Part shown: in pieces, positions 7,875 through 16,482 of the stretch | Numbering within the stretch: the stretch's first letter is position 1 | Layout of the letters: each line of letters opens with the position of its first letter | Origin: CAZISM01 sp964541895 | GTDB taxonomy: Bacteria; Zhuqueibacterota; Zhuqueibacteria; Residuimicrobiales; Residuimicrobiaceae | Direction: 5' to 3' | Assembly: GCA_964541895.1 (NCBI GenBank) | Contig: CAZISM010000055.1 | Span: 1 to 33,034, forward strand | DNA length: 33,034 nt | Notes under the pieces: generated by a model | Database searches by the model: none | The model's input: the letters and a program-made list of their open reading frames with translations, nothing else | What the model was told of the DNA's origin: nothing | Program-made: the position numbers and the translations under genes

Positions 7875-9488
7875 TTAATTATTCCACAGGTGTTGAGCTA
7901 CTTTTTTGTTGTCCTGATACCAATCGGCGTAACTGAATCCGCGCGTTTTGGCCCAGGTGATAAAATAAGGATAGCCGAGATTGATGCCTTCGTTTTCCAG
8001 TGGATGGTGCCATTCGTTCGGAATGATCAGGGCCCACGGCTTGTTGTCTTCGCTCAGATAGGTTTTGCTGTAGCCCGGATAGTCGGTGTCATCATCTTCG
8101 CTGCCGAACAGGTTGACGTCGGCAAGGTCCGTCGGCAGGCGATTGGGCAGATGGATTTCCAGCCCGCGCTGGCCGTATCGGAAAATGAACGGGTTGTACG
8201 GCGGTTCGCCTAAAAGCGTCGGATCGATAGTGGACGACAACGTCAATTTGACTCGTATCTGATGGCCGGTCACCGGGGTGACGCCCTCTTCCGTATTGGC
8301 GAATCGTGCTCCGGTGTTGAAAGAGATGTGGTCCTGTGCTTTGTTGAATATTTTGATCACCGTCTCGCCCGCATGACCGGCTTCGATGACATCCGCGGTG
8401 GCCACGGGCGTGCCGTTGACTGTCTTTTCAATGGAAGCGACGGACAAGGTGGTTGCCAGCTGTACTGCCAGGCCGTTCTCATAGCCTGCGCCCATGGCAA
8501 TGGGTTGAAAGTCCAGTTGAATATCCTTGAGCTTGTTGCTCTTGTCGGTGACCAGGGTATAGCTGAACTGCACGACCAGGTCGTTAAAATCGTAATCACC
8601 ACGGGTAGGCCAGTAATCTTCAAACGCGAGTTTCGACGTGGCGCCCGAAGCTGGATAATTAATTATAAATGCGCGAGTTGGATCAGTCGGAAACTTGTCG
8701 TAGGTGTTGGTGATGCCGTCGCCATCGTCATCACCTGGAATCGTTTCCGTCGGATTGAGCCGAATAAAATCGTCGGTGACGATCGCGGTGATAGGATCGA
8801 CAACAATTTTGAACATGACGTCGTTGAAATCGTGATCGCAGTTGCCATCCCGGCGCAAGTCTTCCATGCCCATCACCATGGATTGTGAGGCTTCGTCATA
8901 CAGAATCGCGCAATGTTGCTTCAGATAGTCATGGTTTTCCGGATTCATGTAATCAAGGGTATAGTAGACGCCTTGTCCGCTCGTGACCTCTTTGCGCGTC
9001 TTGTGCCAGCCGTTGGCGGCAATAAAGAAGCCCAGCACCGTTCCGGGATTGAACACACCCAGGTGCACTTTATCACCGGAGTATAATCCGCCACCGGAGT
9101 TTAAATACGATGCATTGGGGAAAATGATTTTCATGTCTGTAAAATCCGCGGTGCTCTGCGGCTGTGAATTCGGCGTGTAGGTGAAATACCCCAGTGAATT
9201 GGTATATCCTGCGCCTTCGTGAATAAAGACGACATAGACATTGCAGGTTTGGCTGATGTAAAAATTATTCATCGCCGTGCTGCTGATGTATTCCGGGTGC
9301 GATTGCGTCAAACGGATTTTTTCCGGAAAGGCATTGTTGACGCGATCCAAAAAGGCGCTGGAGAGTGTTTCCCTCTGTTCCATGACTGACGGAACGCCGT
9401 TGGTGTTGTAGGTGCTCAGGTACCGATATTGAGCGAATGAAATCCCCGCTAAAACCAGCATCAAGAAAATTACGAAACGTTCTTTCAT
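7875..9488 (-). CDS. Secreted LruC-domain protein (DUF4114 + DUF4842-like)
   Basis: A 537-residue exported protein of unknown biochemical role. It starts with a signal peptide (MKERFVIFLMLVLAGISFAQ, cut near residue 20; no lipobox). Residues about 84-235 match the pattern of DUF4114 domains (LGVFNPGTVLGFFIAANGW, then DGNCDHDFNDVMFKI). An acidic DDDGDGITNTYDKFPTD segment (252-269), likely a calcium loop of the thrombospondin type-3 kind, leads into the LruC/DUF4842 region (about 270-537) with WPTRGDYDFNDLVVQFSYTL and a C-terminal WALIIPNEWHHPLE. ATG at 9488 with GAGAGG seven bases upstream. It lies 25 bp after the small lipoprotein gene and 33 bp before the sugar transferase gene, all in one unit. 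Placement inside an EPS unit suggests a surface or matrix role; this is inference. Confidence 0.85.
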   Translation of the reverse strand: MKERFVIFLMLVLAGISFAQYRYLSTYNTNGVPSVMEQRETLSSAFLDRVNNAFPEKIRLTQSHPEYISSTAMNNFYISQTCNVYVVFIHEGAGYTNSLGYFTYTPNSQPQSTADFTDMKIIFPNASYLNSGGGLYSGDKVHLGVFNPGTVLGFFIAANGWHKTRKEVTSGQGVYYTLDYMNPENHDYLKQHCAILYDEASQSMVMGMEDLRRDGNCDHDFNDVMFKIVVDPITAIVTDDFIRLNPTETIPGDDDGDGITNTYDKFPTDPTRAFIINYPASGATSKLAFEDYWPTRGDYDFNDLVVQFSYTLVTDKSNKLKDIQLDFQPIAMGAGYENGLAVQLATTLSVASIEKTVNGTPVATADVIEAGHAGETVIKIFNKAQDHISFNTGARFANTEEGVTPVTGHQIRVKLTLSSTIDPTLLGEPPYNPFIFRYGQRGLEIHLPNRLPTDLADVNLFGSEDDDTDYPGYSKTYLSEDNKPWALIIPNEWHHPLENEGINLGYPYFITWAKTRGFSYADWYQDNKKVAQHLWNN

Positions 9489-9513
9489 CGTTATACCTCT
9501 CTCGTCCTGTATG

Positions 9514-9939
9514 TTAATCTTTGATCGATACGTTAAGGGACGTTCCTGTTACCGGCACCGTCCATTCGTCGTTTACCAGTCCGATCCGGCTGGCACGAAT
9601 AATGATGTTGCCGCTGACTTTGGGCAGAGTGAGCCGGCCGGCGTACCGTCCAAATTCATTGGTCACGGCGGTCATGATCTGCCTGTTCTCTTCGGTGTAG
9701 ACTTCAAACACCTGATGTTTGAGCAGCCGATCGAAATTGTCGTAAAACTGCACCGACATCTCAACCTGGTGATAGTTGTCGTAGGAAAAGCCGTCCGGCA
9801 TCACCATGTTCGACAGCGTTTCCTGCTGCTTTTCCTCCTCGGTTTTAGAGCTGTTGATTTTTTCCGGATGTTTGCAGGCCAGCGCCAGAATCAAAAGCAT
9901 AATGAACGGGCCAGACCAGATAATGCGGGTGTTTCTCAT
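9514..9939 (-). CDS. Small lipoprotein paired with the LruC protein
   Basis: A 141-residue predicted lipoprotein. The N-terminus has a hydrophobic stretch ending in the lipobox LALAC (Cys22), so it should be acylated and membrane-anchored. A charged, Lys/Glu-rich spacer (KTEEEKQQE) follows. Residues about 50-140 look like one beta-sandwich: VEMSVQFYDNFDRLLKHQVFEVY, then VTNEFGRYAGRLTLPKVSGNIIIRA, similar in style to the carboxypeptidase-regulatory/peptidase-associated folds often found at the N-terminus of longer LruC proteins. Start is well set: AAGGAG eight bases before the ATG. First gene of a unit with a strong sigma-54 type element about 165 bp upstream. Function unknown; it may be the membrane anchor or partner of the next gene product. 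Confidence 0.8.
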   Translation of the reverse strand: MRNTRIIWSGPFIMLLILALACKHPEKINSSKTEEEKQQETLSNMVMPDGFSYDNYHQVEMSVQFYDNFDRLLKHQVFEVYTEENRQIMTAVTNEFGRYAGRLTLPKVSGNIIIRASRIGLVNDEWTVPVTGTSLNVSIKD

Positions 9940-10102
9940 GACACTGTCTCCTTTTTGTTAGACATTCTTTTTTTACAGGTGTTGCGTTTTGGTTATCGTT
10001 TTCTCCTTTCCGTTTTTAGCCAACCTTTTTATTATCAAGCTTGATTAGTTAGCGATGGTTGCTGCTGTCCTGCTGAGCTCTGCTGCGCTCAATTTCATTT
10101 TT

Positions 10103-10117
10103 GCAACTCGCATGCCA
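10103..10117 (-). promoter_or_regulatory. Sigma-54 (-24/-12) promoter for the lipoprotein/LruC/transferase unit
   Basis: On the minus strand: TTTGGCATGCGAGTTGCA, that is TGGCAT, five bases, TTGC, followed by A. This matches the published sigma-54 consensus TGGCACG-N4-TTGCW at all positions but one, with the required 12-base GG-to-GC distance. Predicted start near 10091, about 150 nt before the ATG at 9939. Confidence 0.7.
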
Positions 10118-10141
10118 AATTTTAAAAATTCGCCAATCCTG

Positions 10142-10229
10142 GTCAGAACAGCGAAAAGGCTTCAGGCTGGTTATGTCTCTATAACATGACAATGGCCGTT
10201 GGCACATTGTTTGCCTGACTGTCAGAACA
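10142..10229 (+). repeat. Direct repeat GTCAGAACA, candidate activator site
   Basis: The nine-base word GTCAGAACA occurs at 10142-10150 and again at 10221-10229, with both divergent -24/-12 elements nearby. The first copy is about 80 bp upstream of the predicted plus-strand start and about 55 bp upstream of the minus-strand one. A seven-of-nine relative, GTCAGCACG, lies on the minus strand at 6301-6309, about 90 bp upstream of the third predicted sigma-54 start. Enhancer-binding proteins bind at such distances, but two short copies could be chance. Confidence 0.3.
10200..10214 (+). promoter_or_regulatory. Sigma-54 (-24/-12) promoter for the secretion/export unit
   Basis: TTGGCACATTGTTTGCCT contains TGGCAC, five bases, TTGC, with GG and GC exactly 12 bases apart, a near-perfect sigma-54 promoter core. 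Predicted start near 10225-10226, about 144 nt before the ATG at 10369. The palindrome CTGAC-T-GTCAG begins immediately after the -12 element. Confidence 0.72.
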
Positions 10230-10368
10230 ATAAAGCCGGAAACCAGGATAAACAACAAGGAATCAGCTCCCTACACCCGGCGATGAGCGTACATAATTGT
10301 GTACCTATGGACACACTTTCAGGGAAAACTGGGGCGTGGGGTACACTAGATGTGGAGAAAACAGAATA

Positions 10369-13300
10369 ATGCTTCATCGCAAATCTGCTTCGATGGGGAA
10401 GGAGAAGGCGTGTCACATTTCATTTCGGTTTCTACCTCTGGTCCTGGGATTCGTTGCCTGGTCGCTGGGGGCGTGGGCTGATGCCGGCTATTCCCAGAGC
10501 AAGGGCGGCCTGGTCCGCATAGAAACGACGGTGCCGTCCACTCCGATGACGGTTTGTGCCGATGCGGATACGTTTTCGGTCCGCATTGAAAACAGCGCCA
10601 CCTCGATGCTGCAGGATATCCATATTCAGATAACGCTTCCTGCCGGCATCTTTTATGTTACAGGCAGCGCCAGAGGTATTGCAGCGGACGAAACCATCGA
10701 CCCGAACAGGCCTGTCTTCAGCCTCTCCAATCTTTCTCCCCAGGCGGGTACAACAGCCTATTTTCTCGCCACAGCCGGCTGCGAAGCCATGATCCGGCAG
10801 GGGCAGGGGCAATCGCTGCAGAATATTACCCGCGTGTATTACGTCCTCTCCGGCAAAAATTACTATGATGAACAGACGGCATCGCATCCATATAACTGCA
10901 TCAATCCCAGCCTTTCCATTCACAATCGCATGAACGGCATTGCCCCGCCGCTGACCGTCCGGGTCGGGGAAATGTTTCGGCATACGATCACCGTGCTCAA
11001 CGGCGATTTCGGCGCGGTGCATGAATGGGAACTGGCGCACGAGTTCGGCGCTGACCTGCAGGTGGTGCGCATTGAATCCGGGCCTCTCCCCAACGAAAGC
11101 TTGCCCATGTCCGGCGGCCGGCTTACCTGGCATGTGCAATCGCAGGATATGCCCAACGGCGCATTGGCCCAGAACGACTCGATGTCCATCACCCTGGTCA
11201 CACGGATCATCGGTTGCGATCCGCAGCTGCTGCAGACCGTGCAAACCGTGCAATGGGGCTGCCGGTCGGCTCCGTGTCAAACCGCACAATCACGCTGTGG
11301 CGTGGTTCTTAGCGCCGGTGTACCCTATTTGAAAGTCACTTATGAACGAACGCCGGATTACTACACCCTGGACGGCGGCGAATTAACCTACACCTATACC
11401 CTGGCCAACACCGGTGACGGGGTGGCGGCGAATATTGAACCGGTCTGGCAGGATTTCTGGTATGCCCCTGTTCTGGCCGGCACGATCGAGGTAGGCCGTC
11501 AAGCCGTATCGCCGACCCGGTCCACCATCTATTCGCGCTGCATCGCCGGTGCCCCGCCCGATCGCAGTCAATACTTTCATGGGGTAAACCTTAATATCTC
11601 GCAACTGCTGTTGACCGCCGATCCGGACGGGGCCGGCAGCGGCCTGGAGGATATAGACGGCGATGGTAATTATGCGGAGCTGGCTCCGGGCCAGTCGTTT
11701 ACGATCACGTTCAGGCGACGATGGCTGATGCCGTGCGATTGTCCGGCGCCTGGCACCCTTTGGGCAGAAAACGGCAAAATGAGCATTTCTTATACCAACG
11801 TCTGTAATCAGGTCGTCACCGCCAATCAAAAATTATTCAGCCACAGCACCGCCTCGTTTGTAAATATCAGCGCTTTGAACACGTTTATTCCGCCGACCGA
11901 TTTTGTCCAGGATCAGGTGCAGGATATCGAGGGCCGGGTGCAGTTCAGCGCCGGCCCGAGTCTGCGGAAAATATGCCCGGACGCGGTAGTGAAGCTTTTG
12001 TTCACTCTACCTGCCGGATTACAGTATGTTCCCGGCTCATTCCGGACCGCCCCAGGTTCGAAAACCGTATTGCCGCTGCTTTATGAGTCGCAGAATGGCA
12101 ATCTCATCACCATCGGCCTGGATGGCTGCCGCGACGATTATAAAGATATTGCCCTTTCTTACCTGTTTCAGGTGCGAACCGTCTGTGATCAAGTGAGCAG
12201 TACCGGTCAGGTCTCGTTGTCTGCAATCTATGCCATCGAAAACCAAACCACCCGTTTCATAAATGTGGCGTGCCTGAATTCGGAGAGCTATGTACATTGC
12301 TCGGGCGGCGCGTGCCCCTATCCGCGACTGCTGGGCATGCAGGTACAGCGTTTGACGCGCGGATTCAAGGACAGCAATGACGATCACACCGCTGATGACG
12401 ACAGCCCGGCCGATCCGCTTGCCATCAGCCATCGCTATGGCATCGCCGGCGATCGCTTCCTGATTTCCTGCCGGACCCTGATTCACACCGGGCAGGCGTT
12501 CCCCAGCTGGGACCATCTTTACCTGGAATTGGCGTCGTCCCATGACTCTACTCTGTTATATCAATCCGGCACCTGGACCCTGGTTAAAGGCAATGGTGCG
12601 GCGAACTGGAGCGGCGTGTTGGCTGCACCGGAAACGCCGTCCTCCTCTCCGGGAAAACGCTGGCTGTGGTGCCTGGGTGCCGGCCGGGCGAACCCGCTTC
12701 CCGAGGGCGTCGTCCTGGAAGAGGGCGATTCCGTTTTTGTGCAATTGACGATGAAGATGGGCACGGTGACGCAGGATTATCCGCAGGAAACATTGCTGCG
12801 TTCCTACGCCTTTGCCCTGGTGGAGCAGAACAGATACGGTTGTGACTCCTGGGGAGCCAGGCTGTTTGGCTTGAAAACCGGCACCAGAGTCAATGTAAAC
12901 CTTGAAAAATCTGTCAGCGGCTGTAGGCCGCTCCTGCTGCAAGGAGATCTGCAGAGCTATTATTTCAGCTATACCAATCCGGATGAATTTTTTCCCAACG
13001 AGGTCAGGCGGCTTTTTCGCTATGACGCCCTGCAGTTCGTCATGCCGCCCGGTATGAGTTATATAGCCGGATCAGCGAGCCGTTTTCTGGGCGGAGAACC
13101 AACAGAGTCCATGACTGCCCATGGTCGCATGCTGGTCTGGCCCCAATTGAACATGCAGGAGCTTAAAGAGATCGACGAGTATGTGACCGGTAATTTTGAA
13201 TTCAGCCTGGCGCCGGATTGCCAGGATAATACGATGGTGGGGCCGGCGGCTGTCGCTGCCCCGGAAACTCGCGTCGTCATCACCCAGAATCCGGACCAGG

Positions 13301-16300
13301 AGCCCACGGCTCGCCTCGAGTATGCGCTCGGTGCGTACAATATACAGGATGTGCAGGCGCATCTTCAGATACAGGCCTTGCCGCAGACATTGTATGCCAC
13401 GGCGGCCACGGCGGAATGGCGCGTGCAGGTGGAAAACCGTACCTCCGTGTCAGCACCTTACACCTGGTTGCACATTCTTAATCCCTCCGGGCTGCTGCAA
13501 CTGCAGTCGGTAAAGGATGTCGCCAGCGAGACGGCGCTGCCGCTTGTCCATGATCCTGATCGGGGTGGTGTGTTCGTGCATTTGGGCGATCTCGCCGGCG
13601 CCCAGATGCGTGCCTTGCGAATTAGCGTGGCCTGCGGTAATTGTGCTCAGGATTCGCTGCTGTTGTCCGCGTCCTGGAGCTGCAAAGGCTATCCATCCGC
13701 ATGGAACACCGTCGCCTGTACGCCGGTGGGGTTGCCGATTTATCTCAAATCAGTCCCATCGGCGGTATCTCTTCGCCTGGACAATTTCAATGGCTCCATA
13801 CCACTCTGTTCCGATGAGACCATAGAGCTCTCTTTCGTAAATCCGCAGGCGTCAACAGTGTATCAACCCAAGTTATTTTTCACGTTGCCGGCGGGCATGG
13901 AATATATACCCGGCTCGACCCGCCTGGTCTATCCGGCCGGGAGTGCGGCCGTACCTCTGTCGGATCCGGTCCTGCAGAGCAGCGACGGTCCGGCGGTGTG
14001 GGATCTGAGCGCGATCGCCGGCCTCTCCAGTCTGCCGCCGTCGACCGACAAACCCAGGAATGAAGGCAGGCTCCTGTTTAGCTTTACTACCAACTGCCAG
14101 TTCATTTCCGGCAGTGTCATCCCGTACGGTATAGACGGTGTCAGCCCCTGCGGCACAACGATCCGGGATTATCAATTCAGCCCGCAGGTGACCATACAGG
14201 GGGCAGAGCCAACGGTTAAAACCTCGATTGCCGTGGATGGCGCGCCTGAATTTGCGGTGTGTGATGATCCACATCGTTTTACTGTGCTGTTGATCAATGA
14301 CGGGCCGATCGGCACCCAGGTGCCTTTCAACATTCAACTGGATCTTCCGGCCGGATTTGACTATGTCGAAAACAGCATGCGAACTCTGGCAGCGGCGTTC
14401 AAGAGCCTGGAACCACAGGTCATGGCAGGCGGCCGGACATGGATGTGGAACGATATTTTGATAAAAGGCGGCGAGACGGTCGAATTCAGCTTTGAGATTG
14501 CCGGTGTGCCATCCTCTGGTGCGGCTGACAGCGCGGGCAATATGATCATTCGAACAATGGAGATCAGGCCGGTTACCTGCATTGCCACAGGTGCGGTCTG
14601 CCTGATCCCGGTGATCAACGGCCAGGCCGGCCGTGAGTTGCAGAAGCAGCGCTCCCCGCACGCAGAGTTAGAAACGAGTGTACAGACCACATCAACGTGC
14701 CGCCATTTTCTGCTGCAAACGGAAATGTCCCTTGCACCGGATTCACCGGATATCCCGGCTGGAACGACGATACTGCTGCAATGGTTTCATGACCGGGACG
14801 GAGATGGCAGTTACTCTGCGGGAGATGTCAGGCTCGACAGTACAGTGTACCAGGGCGGCTTGGCTCAGGGTGAAAAAATCACACGGCAGCGAGCAATTCT
14901 ACTGGTAGCGGCGCCTTCCTTCCCCATGCATATGGTCACTCTGGCTACGCTGGTGAATGGTACCTGCAGCTCGAACATCGGCACGGTCGCTACCATCCTG
15001 CCGGAATGTGTGCAATCTGCGGCAAGCCTTGGCGATAAAGTGTGGTACGATCTCAATTATAACGGCATTCAGGACCGGGCCGAACCGGGAGTGGCCAATG
15101 TTACAGTATACCTGCTCTCGGACAGCCTGGCCGTGGTCGCCACCACACAGACTGACGAGGCGGGTGAATATCTTTTTACGGATGTGCCGCCGGACACCTA
15201 TTATGTGCAGGTGGTGCCGCCTGCCGGCATGCTTACTACACGCTCAAAGGCATCGCCGGATGAGGAAGCAGATTCGGATGTCGATCGCGAAAACAACCGT
15301 ACGAAGGCTATCGTGCTGCTGCAAAACATGATCCGGCGGGATTGCGATGCCGGCCTGATTGCCAGCGCAGAGTATCAGGATTATGGCGATGCACCCGACA
15401 CCTATCAGACCTTGAAAAGCTCTCAGGGAGCGGTGCATGACATCGGCGACATCTGGCTCGGCAGTCTGATCGACGGTGAAGTCGATGCTAATGTGATCGA
15501 CCGGGATGATCAGAGCGGATTGTCTGATGAAGACGGTGTTCTCTTTTTGGGCAGCGGACCGGCCGGCGGTCCTTTCAAGCTTCCCTATCTGCCCAACAGC
15601 ATCGGCGCCGTGCAGATCACCGTGAGCGGCCGCATCACCCCCGAGCATCCGGCGTACGTGCACGCATGGATCGACTGGAACGGCAAAGGTACCTGGAGCG
15701 ATCCGGCGGACCATATCATCGCCGCTTATCGCGTTCAAGCCGCCGGCGTCGTCATCGTGGAATTTCCGGTTCCCGGCCATGTAGAGTTCAAGGATGCCTG
15801 GGCGCGGTTCCGCGTCGACGATCAGGATGTGCAGAGCAGCAGCGGGCACGCCCTGAACGGCGAGGTGGAAGATTATATGCTGGAAAAATGGACGCCGGTC
15901 GAGCTTGCGGATTTCAGCGCCACGGCGGAAGCGGACGGCATACGTCTGCGCTGGAGCACGAGCAGTGAAACGGATAACCTCGGCTTTTTTATTTACCGCT
16001 CCGAACATGCCGAGACTGACTTTGCAGCGATGAACCTTCAAATCATCCAGGCTCTGGGCCATTCGAACACGCTGCAAACCTATTCCTATCTGGACAGGAC
16101 CTCAGAGCCAGGCAAGAACTATTACTATCGATTGCATGATGTCTCGTTCAGCGGCCGTCAAACCGTGCTGGCTACCACCCGGGTGAACGCGGCAAGCGTG
16201 CCGACGAATTTTTCCCTGGCGCCCAATTTTCCAAATCCGTTCAATCCCGGCACCAGGATAAAGTTCTCCGTACCGCAGACGTGTATGGTGCGCCTGGTGG

Positions 16301-16482
16301 TGTCCAATATTTCCGGACAGATCATTCGACATCTGCTGCAAGAGGTCCGGACGGCCGGCGACCATGCTGTATATTGGGACGGCAAAGACGACAAGGGCGC
16401 ACACGTGGCCGCGGGGATTTATCTGTATCAGATGACAGCAGGCTCGCACACATTCATGGGAAAAATGACCTATGCGAAATAA
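10369..16482 (+). CDS. Giant secreted DUF11-type repeat protein with SdrD-B, GEVED and T9SS-like C-terminal domains
   Basis: Probable surface or matrix protein of 2037 residues. A signal peptide (ending near AWA-DAG) is followed by beta-sandwich repeats of the DUF11 type marked by the recurring phrase LPAGxxYVxGS near residues 90, 548, 892, 1173 and 1326. Many scattered cysteines suggest disulfides. Then come an SdrD-B-like domain (about 1550-1625, SLGDKVWYDLNYNGIQD), a GEVED domain (about 1668-1838, YGDAPDTY to HALNGEVEDYM), a fibronectin-like domain, and a terminal sorting-type domain (about 1945-2037, NFPNPFNPGTRIKFSVP and AAGIYLYQM). The last matches the Por-secretion/FlgD-like tails of the FCB group. 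The frame extends 24 codons upstream, but ATG 10369 is chosen because it keeps a sensible signal peptide and has GGAG 11 bases upstream. Its end overlaps the export gene by 11 bp. Ligand unknown. Confidence 0.88.
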   Translation: MLHRKSASMGKEKACHISFRFLPLVLGFVAWSLGAWADAGYSQSKGGLVRIETTVPSTPMTVCADADTFSVRIENSATSMLQDIHIQITLPAGIFYVTGSARGIAADETIDPNRPVFSLSNLSPQAGTTAYFLATAGCEAMIRQGQGQSLQNITRVYYVLSGKNYYDEQTASHPYNCINPSLSIHNRMNGIAPPLTVRVGEMFRHTITVLNGDFGAVHEWELAHEFGADLQVVRIESGPLPNESLPMSGGRLTWHVQSQDMPNGALAQNDSMSITLVTRIIGCDPQLLQTVQTVQWGCRSAPCQTAQSRCGVVLSAGVPYLKVTYERTPDYYTLDGGELTYTYTLANTGDGVAANIEPVWQDFWYAPVLAGTIEVGRQAVSPTRSTIYSRCIAGAPPDRSQYFHGVNLNISQLLLTADPDGAGSGLEDIDGDGNYAELAPGQSFTITFRRRWLMPCDCPAPGTLWAENGKMSISYTNVCNQVVTANQKLFSHSTASFVNISALNTFIPPTDFVQDQVQDIEGRVQFSAGPSLRKICPDAVVKLLFTLPAGLQYVPGSFRTAPGSKTVLPLLYESQNGNLITIGLDGCRDDYKDIALSYLFQVRTVCDQVSSTGQVSLSAIYAIENQTTRFINVACLNSESYVHCSGGACPYPRLLGMQVQRLTRGFKDSNDDHTADDDSPADPLAISHRYGIAGDRFLISCRTLIHTGQAFPSWDHLYLELASSHDSTLLYQSGTWTLVKGNGAANWSGVLAAPETPSSSPGKRWLWCLGAGRANPLPEGVVLEEGDSVFVQLTMKMGTVTQDYPQETLLRSYAFALVEQNRYGCDSWGARLFGLKTGTRVNVNLEKSVSGCRPLLLQGDLQSYYFSYTNPDEFFPNEVRRLFRYDALQFVMPPGMSYIAGSASRFLGGEPTESMTAHGRMLVWPQLNMQELKEIDEYVTGNFEFSLAPDCQDNTMVGPAAVAAPETRVVITQNPDQEPTARLEYALGAYNIQDVQAHLQIQALPQTLYATAATAEWRVQVENRTSVSAPYTWLHILNPSGLLQLQSVKDVASETALPLVHDPDRGGVFVHLGDLAGAQMRALRISVACGNCAQDSLLLSASWSCKGYPSAWNTVACTPVGLPIYLKSVPSAVSLRLDNFNGSIPLCSDETIELSFVNPQASTVYQPKLFFTLPAGMEYIPGSTRLVYPAGSAAVPLSDPVLQSSDGPAVWDLSAIAGLSSLPPSTDKPRNEGRLLFSFTTNCQFISGSVIPYGIDGVSPCGTTIRDYQFSPQVTIQGAEPTVKTSIAVDGAPEFAVCDDPHRFTVLLINDGPIGTQVPFNIQLDLPAGFDYVENSMRTLAAAFKSLEPQVMAGGRTWMWNDILIKGGETVEFSFEIAGVPSSGAADSAGNMIIRTMEIRPVTCIATGAVCLIPVINGQAGRELQKQRSPHAELETSVQTTSTCRHFLLQTEMSLAPDSPDIPAGTTILLQWFHDRDGDGSYSAGDVRLDSTVYQGGLAQGEKITRQRAILLVAAPSFPMHMVTLATLVNGTCSSNIGTVATILPECVQSAASLGDKVWYDLNYNGIQDRAEPGVANVTVYLLSDSLAVVATTQTDEAGEYLFTDVPPDTYYVQVVPPAGMLTTRSKASPDEEADSDVDRENNRTKAIVLLQNMIRRDCDAGLIASAEYQDYGDAPDTYQTLKSSQGAVHDIGDIWLGSLIDGEVDANVIDRDDQSGLSDEDGVLFLGSGPAGGPFKLPYLPNSIGAVQITVSGRITPEHPAYVHAWIDWNGKGTWSDPADHIIAAYRVQAAGVVIVEFPVPGHVEFKDAWARFRVDDQDVQSSSGHALNGEVEDYMLEKWTPVELADFSATAEADGIRLRWSTSSETDNLGFFIYRSEHAETDFAAMNLQIIQALGHSNTLQTYSYLDRTSEPGKNYYYRLHDVSFSGRQTVLATTRVNAASVPTNFSLAPNFPNPFNPGTRIKFSVPQTCMVRLVVSNISGQIIRHLLQEVRTAGDHAVYWDGKDDKGAHVAAGIYLYQMTAGSHTFMGKMTYAK

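Larger units (their letters stand above)
9940..10368. other. Divergent regulatory region between units B and C
   Basis: This 429-bp gap holds no convincing gene. It contains two divergent sigma-54 type elements separated by 82 bp and a nine-base direct repeat GTCAGAACA at 10142-10150 and 10221-10229. It also has three palindromes: ATCAAGCTTGAT (10034-10045), CTGAC-T-GTCAG (10215-10225), and GTACATAATTGTGTAC (10289-10304, 14 of 16 symmetric). Ordinary sigma-70 hexamers at good spacing are not evident. The leaders of both units would be about 145-150 nt long; I could not match either to a known riboswitch. Confidence 0.6.
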
